The notes: generated by a model not told the origin, from the sequence alone. A DNA stretch of 6,279 nucleotides from Oscillospiraceae bacterium (GCA_017544185.1 JAFYEQ010000240.1:1-6279); one strand, 5' to 3'; numbered from the stretch's first letter, positions 1 through 5,980 are shown. Numbers and translations: made by a program.

Positions 1-345
1 ATGTGGACCACTTACTCCGGCAACAATGACGTACAGTTCGGCAAGGGCGACAACGCCAATGTAGCCGCATACAGCATCGACTGCACCGACATCGGCGTGG
101 ATCTCAAGGTGGAGAACGGCACATGGGCAGAGACCTATGACGCTCTCATGGCTCAGATCAAGTCCTGCACCGACGACAACACCCGCTATGCGCTCATGCA
201 CAAGGCAGAGGATATGCTCATGCAGACAGGCTGCCTCACTCCCATATACTTCTACACCGATACGTATATGCTCAGCAGCAATGTCAGCGGCTTCTTCAGC
301 AACCCGCTCGGCTACAAGTACTTCATGTACTGCTCTATAGGCTGA
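1..345 (+). CDS. Oligopeptide ABC transporter solute-binding protein, C-terminal fragment (5' end outside window)
   Basis: The frame is open from base 1 to a TGA at 343-345, giving 114 residues that are the tail of a longer protein; the Met at base 1 is unlikely to be the true start. The end resembles family-5 (OppA/DppA-type) extracellular solute-binding proteins of Clostridia. It has a helix with spaced Ala/Met/Cys (DALMAQIKSC), a second helix (HKAEDMLMQTGCLTPIYFYT) leading into a buried strand, and a closing FFSNPLGYKYFMY segment typical of this C-terminus. Such proteins are usually lipid-anchored outside the membrane and deliver peptides to an OppBCDF-type permease, whose genes would lie upstream of the window. 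A terminator follows 6 nt after the stop, so this is the last gene of its transcript. The substrate cannot be inferred from this fragment. Confidence 0.8.
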   Translation: MWTTYSGNNDVQFGKGDNANVAAYSIDCTDIGVDLKVENGTWAETYDALMAQIKSCTDDNTRYALMHKAEDMLMQTGCLTPIYFYTDTYMLSSNVSGFFSNPLGYKYFMYCSIG

Positions 346-351
346 TCCTTT

Positions 352-387
352 ATCCCGTCGGGGCTCATGTCCCGACGGGATCTTTTT
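352..387 (+). terminator. Rho-independent terminator after the solute-binding protein gene
   Basis: A perfect 11-bp inverted repeat (352-362 with 371-381, ATCCCGTCGGG/CCCGACGGGAT) encloses an 8-nt loop. A G-U pair (363/370) could close the loop further. A run of five T follows at 383-387. It begins 6 nt after the upstream stop codon and separates that gene from the promoter at 419. Confidence 0.93.
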
Positions 388-418
388 CTCGGCAAGTCTA
401 TAAATATATCCAAAACTC

Positions 419-447
419 TTGACAACGCCCCCATAAAGTGGTATGAT
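419..447 (+). promoter_or_regulatory. Near-consensus sigma-A promoter with extended -10, driving the BspA-like gene
   Basis: A perfect -35 box TTGACA (419-424) is followed by a 17-bp spacer and TATGAT (442-447, 5 of 6 to TATAAT). A TG at 439-440, one base before the hexamer, makes an extended -10. Transcription would start near 453-455. This is the only strong promoter seen upstream of the gene at 634, and it lies just after the preceding terminator. Nothing operator-like overlaps it clearly, so expression may be constitutive or controlled in the leader. Confidence 0.85.
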
Positions 448-453
448 ATCCTA

Positions 454-633
454 TGGATGACTGTGGGCGTTCAGACCATCCACAGCCATACCTCGGAAAG
501 GGAGTGGGGATATGCTGATGCGGTATGCTTTTGGCCTGCGTGGCGCAGCCCCTATCTTTCTGTGTATATGACTTACGGTATGCTCCCGGGCGATCCCGCG
601 GGGCGTGCTTTGTTGTTTTAAGGAGGAACGTGA
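454..633 (+). other. About 180-nt 5' leader with hairpin potential; no known riboswitch class recognised
   Basis: This is the stretch between the predicted transcription start and the ATG at 634. Several pairings are visible. At 452-490, arms TATGG plus CTGTGG (452-456, 461-466) match CCACAG plus CCATA (480-490), leaving a 4-nt bulge. CTGCG/CGCAG pair at 536-540/544-548, CGGG/CCCG at 587-590/595-598, and GCCCC (548-552) can pair with GGGGC (600-604). CGGTATGCT occurs at both 521-529 and 576-584. A 19-codon reading frame (512-571) has GGAG upstream but no recognisable product. The leader ends in AAGGAGG (620-626), 7 nt before the ATG. The structures are pairings seen by eye, not computed folds. 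Confidence 0.5.
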
Positions 634-3531
634 ATGAAAGGAAAACTGATAAGAGGAGCAGCCGGCTTTGCGCTGGCTCTGCTCGTCGTGACCGGCTGCG
701 GACTGTTGCAGCCTGCAGGGGACTTCATCGGCAGCATGACGGTGAACGTAGCTGCATATGAAACGTCCGGGAACTGCGGCAAAACTGATACCGATACTGT
801 CAATTGGGCACTGACCGATGAAGACAACGATGGCAACTACACCCTGACTATCAGCGGCTCGGGTGCCATGGCTGATTATGAAGATAGTAACAATGATCGT
901 GCTCCATGGTATGGCTCCCGTTTGGATATAACTTCATTAGTCATAGGAGAGAATGTCACATCTATAGGTAACTATGCATTTTATGAGTTTATGAACTCTG
1001 ATCTGACTGTCACATTTGCCGATAACTGCAAACTTACTACCATAGGAGAAGGAGCCTTTCTTCATGCCCTTTTTAAAGAGCTCGATATCCCCGACAGTGT
1101 GACAAGTATCGGAGGATCTGCGTTCAGATCGACTTCTTTTGCTACTAGGATAAAACTGCCCAATAACGAAGATTTTACTGTAATAAATGACCGTTTGTTC
1201 GAAGATTGCAGTATTACTGAGTTGGACATTCCCGAATATGTAAATACTGTCCGCGGCCAGCCTTTTTACAAAAGTAAAATAGAGAACTTATATAACTACA
1301 GTAGCACAAATATGAGGGATAAAGGAGTAGATAATGACAATATCCACACACTGCACACCCTCTCATTTACCGATCCCGGGGATACCGGTATTGTTGAGTA
1401 CGCGACCGCACCTTTCAAAACTGACGCTGAGGGCGATAAATACATGTCCGGCAAGCCTGTCACGTTCACTGCGCGTCCAAACGGGGAAAACACTATCGAT
1501 GCCTTTCTTGTGAACGGTGAAGCCGTAACACCGACTGAGAACGGTGACGAATATACCATCACTATGCCTGAAGAGAATACGACTGTCGAGGTCATATTTG
1601 GTGATGGTGCGATCGGAGGCAACTGCGGTGCTGAGGATAGCGATGCAGTAACATGGGCACTGACCGATGAAGACAACGATGGCATCCGTGACACCTTGAC
1701 TATCAGCGGCGAAGGCGCTATGGCTGACTATGAATTCGCGAACAATACCTCATCAGCTCCATGGTGGGCGTATAGAAAGGATATCTCAAATATAGTGATC
1801 GCGGACGGCGTTACTCACATAGGAGATACCTCATTTTACTATCTTGGTGAAAATTGTGACGAAGTGAATGTAACGCTACCCACCTCGATCACATCTATCG
1901 GTGAGTATGCACTTGGCTATGTGAATATCAAAAGTATAGTTATCCCTGAAAATGTCGTGACTATAGGAAAAGAAGCATTTTGTGCTACCGCTCTTAGCGA
2001 GATCGCTATCCCCGACACAGTTACATCTATCGACGAAGGTATATTCTGCAACTGTGAGCACCTTGCATGGGTCGAACTGCCTGAAAACGGTCATATAACA
2101 AAGATCCCTGATTTCATGTTTTCAAGCTGTGAAAGTCTTTATGAGGTAAATATACCTGCAAGTGTTACTGAGATCGGAGATTATGCTTTCCAGATTTGCG
2201 GCTTCGAAAGTATAGATATCCCCGAAGGGGTCACATCTATCGGAGCCAGAGCTTTCGCAGGCTGCAAAGCTCTTCAGACTGTGGATATTCCCGCGACCGT
2301 TGCATCTATGGGGACCGAAGTGTTTTTGAACTGCAGCGCCCTCACTGATATCTACAACTACAGCGATGCACTGACAGAGTATGCATGGCCTGAGAACGTT
2401 ACCGTCCACACCCTTCAGCCTCTCACCGTATTCGATCTCGTCAACGCATCTATCGTCGTTTCTGATCTCCCCGAGGATGGCATGATGATGGGTGGCAAGC
2501 CCGTTAAGTTCACTATGGACGCTGATGAGGGCTGCAAAGTATCGTTTGCATATAACGATGGAGAGATCGATCGTACCGTAGAAGTGACCCCGGAAGACGG
2601 GATATACTCCTTCAACATGCCCGACTACGCGACCACATTGACTGCCGTTGCTGAAGAACCAAATGAATATGCTAACTGTGTCGGCTATCAGTTGAGCCTC
2701 AACGGCGACATCGGTCTGAACGTCTTCTTTGACTTCACAGGCATGGTAAGCTCAAATGCAGTGATGGAGATCGTTCAGCCCAACGGCAAAAAGCAGGAGA
2801 TATCTTATGATCATTTCGTTTACGATAGCGAAAGAAAAGCATATAAGTTCACTGCTAACGTTGCTGCCAAGGAAATGACCAAGAAGGTCAAGTTCAGGCT
2901 CTATGTCGATGGCGAGGAGCCGGTCATGACCTACAAGGTATCCGTAAAGGATGCAGCAAGACTGTATTTGAGCCGTTACGGTAAGGAGACCAAGGAATAC
3001 AAAGTGGTCAAGTCTATGCTCGACTACGGCGCATACTCTCAGCTCTTCTTCAAGTATAATACCGGTGATCTTGCGGCCGAAGTCGATAGTGATGCTTTTG
3101 AGGATAGTTATGGAGAAATACGTGAATGTATTTCGGATTCCTATGACAATGTCCTCCCCCCAGAAATTACCTTCTACAATGTCAGCCTTACTCTTGAGAG
3201 CAAGACCCAGCTGAATATGTATTTCGAGAGCAACAGCGGCGGATTTCTGGAGTTTGAGGTCTTTGGTATGGAAGAAAACAAGTATATCGTCAAGGATCTC
3301 GGAGATGGCAAGTACAAGCTCACCATACTTGATATCGCACCCGAAGATCTCCATGAGCCCGTCAGGGTGCACATGCACGATGATGTGTTCAACTTAGGAA
3401 ATGTAATATACAGTCCGCTGAGATATATCTACACGGTCCTCAAGAGCCATTCTGATGATACGGATCTGAGAAATGTATGCTGCGCACTGTATAACTACTA
3501 TGAAGCAGCTTTTTCAGCTGTAACTGAATGA
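634..3531 (+). CDS. Secreted BspA-type leucine-rich-repeat (LRR_5) protein with two duplicated module pairs
   Basis: This 965-residue protein is exported and probably acts at the cell surface in adhesion or ligand binding (family inference). The start is fixed by AAGGAGG at 620-626. Residues 1-22 form a signal sequence with basic KGKLIR and a hydrophobic core ending in VTGC, a plausible lipobox with Cys22; a signal peptidase I cut near VNVAA (37-41) is the alternative. Domain order: GNCG...W...LTISG.GAMADY...APW module (46-93); LRR_5 array (about 95-235) with repeats like ELDIPDSVTSIGGSAF; small beta domain (241-326). The same order then repeats: GNCG module (329-378), longer LRR_5 array (381-590), beta domain (592-675). 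The C-terminus (683-965) is a beta-plus-helix domain that itself appears twice (683-809 and 848-963). There is no LPXTG sorting motif, dockerin or C-terminal membrane segment, so any wall attachment must rely on the lipid anchor or non-covalent binding. The AT-richer LRR DNA contrasts with the GC-richer downstream operon. Confidence 0.92.
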   Translation: MKGKLIRGAAGFALALLVVTGCGLLQPAGDFIGSMTVNVAAYETSGNCGKTDTDTVNWALTDEDNDGNYTLTISGSGAMADYEDSNNDRAPWYGSRLDITSLVIGENVTSIGNYAFYEFMNSDLTVTFADNCKLTTIGEGAFLHALFKELDIPDSVTSIGGSAFRSTSFATRIKLPNNEDFTVINDRLFEDCSITELDIPEYVNTVRGQPFYKSKIENLYNYSSTNMRDKGVDNDNIHTLHTLSFTDPGDTGIVEYATAPFKTDAEGDKYMSGKPVTFTARPNGENTIDAFLVNGEAVTPTENGDEYTITMPEENTTVEVIFGDGAIGGNCGAEDSDAVTWALTDEDNDGIRDTLTISGEGAMADYEFANNTSSAPWWAYRKDISNIVIADGVTHIGDTSFYYLGENCDEVNVTLPTSITSIGEYALGYVNIKSIVIPENVVTIGKEAFCATALSEIAIPDTVTSIDEGIFCNCEHLAWVELPENGHITKIPDFMFSSCESLYEVNIPASVTEIGDYAFQICGFESIDIPEGVTSIGARAFAGCKALQTVDIPATVASMGTEVFLNCSALTDIYNYSDALTEYAWPENVTVHTLQPLTVFDLVNASIVVSDLPEDGMMMGGKPVKFTMDADEGCKVSFAYNDGEIDRTVEVTPEDGIYSFNMPDYATTLTAVAEEPNEYANCVGYQLSLNGDIGLNVFFDFTGMVSSNAVMEIVQPNGKKQEISYDHFVYDSERKAYKFTANVAAKEMTKKVKFRLYVDGEEPVMTYKVSVKDAARLYLSRYGKETKEYKVVKSMLDYGAYSQLFFKYNTGDLAAEVDSDAFEDSYGEIRECISDSYDNVLPPEITFYNVSLTLESKTQLNMYFESNSGGFLEFEVFGMEENKYIVKDLGDGKYKLTILDIAPEDLHEPVRVHMHDDVFNLGNVIYSPLRYIYTVLKSHSDDTDLRNVCCALYNYYEAAFSAVTE
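805..835 (+). repeat. 31-bp exact direct repeat, copy 1 (encodes WALTDEDNDG)
   Basis: This is identical to 1654-1684, in the same reading frame of the same gene, 849 bp apart. It encodes the Trp-to-Gly stretch of the first GNCG module (residues 58-67), including a D-x-D-x-D-G run (D62, D64, D66, G67) that resembles a calcium-binding loop. Flanking DNA has diverged, so this piece is recently duplicated, gene-converted or strongly conserved. Confidence 0.95.
1654..1684 (+). repeat. 31-bp exact direct repeat, copy 2 (encodes WALTDEDNDG)
   Basis: Second copy of the sequence at 805-835, encoding residues 341-350 of the same protein in its second GNCG module (D345, D347, D349, G350). A shorter exact match, TGACTATCAGCGGC, follows each copy where LTISG is encoded. 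Elsewhere the two modules agree mainly at protein level. Confidence 0.95.
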
Positions 3532-3544
3532 AAGGAGGAGCATC

Positions 3545-3661
3545 ATGGATAACAAATATGTTTCTCCCGAGATCGAAGTGATCGTCTTCGACACGAAGGA
3601 CCTCATGGACAATGATATCATCTCCGAATCTAGTGAGCTCACAGTCGTAACTCCCGAGTGA
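3545..3661 (+). CDS. 38-residue acidic peptide with Y-x-x-P...F N-terminus, possible RiPP-like precursor
   Basis: A small gene starting ATG at 3545 and ending TGA at 3659-3661, with a second in-frame stop TAG directly after. A full AGGAGG (3533-3538) sits 6 nt before the ATG, and the gene lies 13 nt after the BspA-like stop and before a terminator, so it is very likely translated from the same mRNA. The product begins MDNKYVSPEIEVIVFDTKDL. It has about ten acidic and two basic residues, no Cys, no signal peptide and no membrane segment. Tyr5-x-x-Pro8 followed by Phe15 resembles leader peptides bound by RRE domains, as in lasso-type precursors; short Clostridia proteins of similar style are usually left as hypothetical. 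The C-terminal half (from Met21) is Ser/Thr/Glu/Asp-rich and ends TVVTPE. No maturase, protease or exporter is present in the window, so a modified product is only a possibility. Confidence 0.75.
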   Translation: MDNKYVSPEIEVIVFDTKDLMDNDIISESSELTVVTPE

Positions 3662-3683
3662 TAGGGTATAGACCATAATACCA

Positions 3684-3713
3684 AACACCACAGCCTCGCG
3701 CTGTGGTGTTTTT
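3684..3713 (+). terminator. Rho-independent terminator of the BspA-like/small-peptide unit
   Basis: A perfect 11-bp stem (3684-3694 AACACCACAGC with 3700-3710 GCTGTGGTGTT) closes a 5-nt loop CTCGC. It runs into T3709-T3713. It starts 22 nt after the small peptide's stop and ends 11 nt before the next -35 box, cleanly separating the two units. Confidence 0.93.
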
Positions 3714-3724
3714 GTCTTGCCCGC

Positions 3725-3753
3725 TTGATTTTTCCCGCTGTATCTGGTATAAT
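3725..3753 (+). promoter_or_regulatory. Sigma-A promoter with extended -10, driving the deaminase-led operon
   Basis: TTGATT (3725-3730, 4 of 6 to consensus), a 17-bp spacer, and a perfect TATAAT (3748-3753) preceded by TGG (3745-3747), an extended -10. The start would be near 3760, giving a leader of only about 20 nt that holds little beyond the ribosome binding site. The -10 region TGGTATAAT is nearly the same as TGGTATGAT of the promoter at 419. Confidence 0.85.
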
Positions 3754-3767
3754 AGTATCATCACCAT

Positions 3768-3774
3768 AAGGAGG
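3768..3774 (+). promoter_or_regulatory. Ribosome binding site that fixes the deaminase start
   Basis: AAGGAGG lies 7 nt before the ATG at 3782. A TTG two codons earlier (3776) would have only a 1-nt gap from it, so the ATG is the start. Confidence 0.85.
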
Positions 3775-3781
3775 ATTGCAT

Positions 3782-4408
3782 ATGTGGAAGGATCTATCGG
3801 AGCACTGGCAGACCGCCTTCACCGAGGCGTGGACGGCATACTGCGAGGGCAATATCCCCATCGGCGCGGTACTCGTCGGCGAGGACGGTGAGCAGCTGGT
3901 GCGTGACCATAACCGTATACGTTATGACAGCAGAGGCAGCGTGAAGAATATGCGTCTGTCCCACGCCGAGATGAACGTGCTGCGTCTCCTTGACGCATCG
4001 GTCTATGAGCCCCGCAGCCTTACCCTGTATACCACCATGGAGCCCTGCCCCATGTGTATGGGCACGGCGGTCATGTCGAACATATGCCATCTTCGCAGCG
4101 CGGCCCGCGACCCCTACTGCGGCATGATGCACCTTGCCGACACCGACCCCTACTACCGCTCCAAGTCCCTTGACTATACCTTCGAGGGCGGCGAGAAGGA
4201 GTTCGTCCAGATCGTGATACAGTCCGTATTCGAGCTCAGGAACATCGCCCAAGGCGCCGGAGACGGCGTGCTGAACAGGTTCAGGGACACCTTCCCCGAA
4301 GCCGTGTCCGCGGCAGAGAGCCTGTATTCCTCCGGAGATATGGACGCTTTCAGGAACAGCACGGCCGCCGAGGTATACGACGCCATCGCCGGGAGGTATG
4401 CTCTATGA
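3782..4408 (+). CDS. Zinc-dependent nucleoside/nucleotide deaminase (CDA fold, TadA/dCMP-deaminase-like), substrate unknown
   Basis: This 208-residue cytoplasmic enzyme should hydrolytically deaminate a base. Both signature motifs are intact: H61-A-E63 in LSHAEMNVL (His zinc ligand, Glu proton shuttle) and P-C89-P-M-C92 in TMEPCPMCMG (two Cys zinc ligands). The early strand IPIGAVLVGEDGE (25-37) followed by HNR matches the TadA/guanine deaminase branch. It is longer than usual TadA (about 150-170 residues): the stretch from about 140 to 208 is an extra, mostly helical and acidic tail. The segment after the Cys pair, RDPYCGMMHL, differs from the standard TadA GAxDPKxGAxGS pattern. I therefore do not call it tRNA adenosine deaminase; guanine, cytosine/cytidine or a modified nucleoside are all possible. 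It is the first gene of its operon, and its stop overlaps the next start (ATGA, 4405-4408). Confidence 0.85.
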   Translation: MWKDLSEHWQTAFTEAWTAYCEGNIPIGAVLVGEDGEQLVRDHNRIRYDSRGSVKNMRLSHAEMNVLRLLDASVYEPRSLTLYTTMEPCPMCMGTAVMSNICHLRSAARDPYCGMMHLADTDPYYRSKSLDYTFEGGEKEFVQIVIQSVFELRNIAQGAGDGVLNRFRDTFPEAVSAAESLYSSGDMDAFRNSTAAEVYDAIAGRYAL

Positions 4409-4773
4409 TATACGATATGAAAGACATGTGTTCCTTCCTCGGCTCACGTCCGACCGCCCTCACCGACAAGGACAGATGGCTCTTCGTCGCCGTCAACACC
4501 GCCAGATCTATCATCGACAACACCGCCAAGGATGAGCTCCCCGGTATGTGCGTGTTCGCTGACTGCACCACCGTATCTCAGCTGCAGCGCAAGTACGACA
4601 TGATACAGGGTAGATACGGCAGGGAGGGCTTCACACAGCGAAAGAGCCCCGTGTATAACTACCTGTCCATGCTGGTGGCATATTTCCCCGACAGTGATCT
4701 CACCGACGACGACAGAGCCCTGATACGCGAGTACAACACCATAGACGACTATCTGCTCTATGAGCTGATATGA
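4405..4773 (+). CDS. Conserved-looking hypothetical protein, 122 residues
   Basis: I do not recognise this family. The ATG at 4405 overlaps the deaminase stop as ATGA, with GGGAGG at 4391-4396 8 nt upstream; a second Met at codon 5 is possible but worse placed. The product is soluble and cytoplasmic in character, with no signal or membrane segment and three Cys (9, 49, 54) not arranged as a metal site. The N-terminal part reads DKDRWLFVAVNTARSIIDNT (21-40), probably strand then helix. The middle has a basic/aromatic region (QLQRKYDMIQGRYGREGF) and the end is acidic (DSDLTDDDRALIREYNTIDD) with a hydrophobic finish. GC-rich codon use matches the neighbouring genes, which supports a real gene. 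Coupling suggests it is made in step with the deaminase, as a partner or accessory; that is inference. Confidence 0.75.
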   Translation: MIYDMKDMCSFLGSRPTALTDKDRWLFVAVNTARSIIDNTAKDELPGMCVFADCTTVSQLQRKYDMIQGRYGREGFTQRKSPVYNYLSMLVAYFPDSDLTDDDRALIREYNTIDDYLLYELI

Positions 4774-4792
4774 GATGGACACACGGACGACA

Positions 4793-4798
4793 GAGGGG
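4793..4798 (+). promoter_or_regulatory. Ribosome binding site that favours the ATG at 4806
   Basis: GAGGGG sits 7 nt before ATG 4806. The alternative ATG at 4770, which overlaps the previous stop as ATGA, has only a weak GAG upstream and would add 12 residues (MRWTHGRQRGHT) unlike the family's usual RPDFD-type beginning. The downstream start is preferred. Confidence 0.7.
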
Positions 4799-4805
4799 AC
4801 ATACC

Positions 4806-5411
4806 ATGGAACGACCTGACTTTGACAGTATAAAAGACTATGAAGAGTTCAGCAGGTACTACTGGTACCGCGATGAGCTCATACAGATATGCAAGGATCA
4901 CGGCCTCAGATCCGACGGCGGCAAGATAGAGCTCAACGCCGTGATAAAAGCCTACTTCTCGGGCGAGCGCATCCCTCCCGTGAAAAAGCCTGCCCGCAGG
5001 AGAGCCGCTGATGTACCGCTGACCCTTGACACGGGCCTGATCGCCTGCGGCTTCACCTTCGGCAACAGGTACCGTGAGTTCTTCGCGGCTCAGACAGGGG
5101 AGGAGCGGTTCAAGTTCAACGTCGACATGGTCGCCACCGTCAAGGCAGTAAAGGAAAGCGGCGATGAGTCCTTCACCCTCGGCGACCTGCTGGACGTATA
5201 CTACGGCAGGAAGACCTACGCGGTATACGACAGATCCGAGCTTCGCTGGAACAAGTTCGTTAAAGGGTTCTGTGCAGACGAGGCCACAGCCGTGTACAAG
5301 GAACGGCTAAAGGCCGCTGCCGCACTGTGGAAGATCGTCAGGGAGTCGGATATGCCCAAGGAGTATTCCCGTGAACTGCTGGAGCGTTACAAGGACGAGA
5401 TAGCTGTATAG
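4806..5411 (+). CDS. SAP-like / DUF6434-type protein
   Basis: A 201-residue soluble protein. It begins ERPDFDSIKDYEEFSRYYW, very like a Firmicutes family annotated as SAP domain-containing or DUF6434 proteins. Residues 20-52 look like a SAP helix-extended-helix: WYRDELIQICKDHGL, then SDGGKIELNAVIKAYF, with the usual Gly turn before the second helix. A basic linker follows (KKPARRR, 60-66). The second domain has LTLDTGLIACGFTFGNRYRE (72-91) and FKFNVDMVATVKA, matching my recollection of the DUF6434 part. A C-terminal segment (about 147-201) with RWNKFVKGF and a conserved-looking Trp (LWKIV) completes it. SAP domains can bind nucleic acid, and the basic linker fits that, but no enzymatic function is known to me. 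It lies 32 nt after the previous gene in the same operon and 17 nt before the next. Confidence 0.75.
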   Translation: MERPDFDSIKDYEEFSRYYWYRDELIQICKDHGLRSDGGKIELNAVIKAYFSGERIPPVKKPARRRAADVPLTLDTGLIACGFTFGNRYREFFAAQTGEERFKFNVDMVATVKAVKESGDESFTLGDLLDVYYGRKTYAVYDRSELRWNKFVKGFCADEATAVYKERLKAAAALWKIVRESDMPKEYSRELLERYKDEIAV

Positions 5412-5428
5412 CTATAAAGGAGCACCAT

Positions 5429-5980
5429 ATGGACGGATGCATCATCGAGACAGAGCGGCTCATGCTCAGAGAATATACCTTGAACGATCTTGACGCGCTG
5501 TACGAGATCATGTCCGACCCGGAGACCATGCAGCACTATCCTGCCCCATTCGATATGGACAGGACACGGGGCTGGATCTCATGGAACTTGGACAACTACA
5601 AAAGATACGGCTTCGGACTGTGGGCAGTGACACTCAAGGGGACAGGCACGTTCATCGGCGACTGCGGAATAACTATACAGGACATCGACGGGGATATGCT
5701 CCCGGAGATCGGGTACCATATCCACAAAGCCCACCAAAGACAGGGCTATGCCAAGGAAGCAGCCCGCGCCGTCCGTGACTGGGTATTCGGGAATACAGAC
5801 TATGACGTGATCTACTCATATATGAAGTATACCAACATAGCCTCTCAGGCAACTGCCATGGCGAACGGCATGCGCAAGGTCAAGGAATATCCCGACCCGA
5901 AGAACACCATATCCTACGCATACGCCATCACCAGATCCCGGTGGACCGCGCTCACAGACGAACGACAGGAGACCTTATGA
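5429..5980 (+). CDS. GNAT family N-acetyltransferase (RimJ/RimL-like, Acetyltransf_3 type)
   Basis: A 183-residue acetyl-CoA-dependent acyltransferase. AAGGAG at 5417-5422 lies 6 nt before the ATG. The order of motifs is that of the RimJ/RimL branch: IETERLMLREYTLNDLDALY (6-25), PETMQHYP, then GFGLWAVTLKGTGTFIGDCG (61-80), EIGYHIHKAHQRQGYAKEAA (93-112). The last holds the acetyl-CoA pyrophosphate-binding Q103-R104-Q-G106-Y-A108 loop. Residues 130-142 (IYSYMKYTNIASQ) match the usual N-x-x-S motif with N136 and S139, after which the helix (ATAMANGM) and final strand follow. Length is normal for the family. The acceptor is unknown: protein N-termini, aminoglycosides or small amines are all used by relatives. 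The stop overlaps the next start (ATGA, 5977-5980). Confidence 0.88.
   Translation: MDGCIIETERLMLREYTLNDLDALYEIMSDPETMQHYPAPFDMDRTRGWISWNLDNYKRYGFGLWAVTLKGTGTFIGDCGITIQDIDGDMLPEIGYHIHKAHQRQGYAKEAARAVRDWVFGNTDYDVIYSYMKYTNIASQATAMANGMRKVKEYPDPKNTISYAYAITRSRWTALTDERQETL

Noticed and set aside
512..571. 19-codon frame in the leader, possibly a leader peptide
   Set aside because: GGAG at 501-504 is at usable distance, but the sequence has no run of regulatory codons and no attenuator-type terminator follows, so it is not called as a gene.
367..621. 84-codon + strand frame in the leader region, starting inside the terminator loop
   Set aside because: It starts upstream of the promoter that should transcribe the region, has no ribosome binding site, has Trp/Cys/Pro-rich unlikely protein composition, and crosses the hairpins.
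805..835. D-x-D-x-D-G run as a dockerin calcium loop
   Set aside because: There is no acidic residue at loop position 12, no paired F-hand helix and no C-terminal duplicated dockerin layout, so the protein is not called a cellulosomal component.
3156..3161. Run of six C inside the BspA-like gene as a phase-variation tract
   Set aside because: The tract is short, the frame continues intact for 120 more codons, and codons there fit the C-terminal domain, so no slippage role is supported.
2752..3378. Open frame of 208 codons on the - strand opposite the BspA-like gene
   Set aside because: It lies wholly within a well-supported + strand gene, has no ribosome binding site seen or recognisable domain, and is explained by codon bias of the real gene. 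Several shorter - strand frames (1296-1694, 2122-2409, 3440-3861, 3794-4252) are rejected for the same reason.
3545..3661. Lasso-peptide gene cluster
   Set aside because: The Y-x-x-P leader-like pattern is present, but no B1/B2 protease or asparagine-synthetase-like cyclase gene lies in the window, and the core lacks an obvious ring-forming Gly/Cys start with a following Asp/Glu at position 7-9.
4770..4805. Upstream ATG of the SAP-like gene, overlapping the previous stop
   Set aside because: The ATGA overlap is tempting because other junctions use it, but the better ribosome binding site and the family-like beginning favour ATG 4806.
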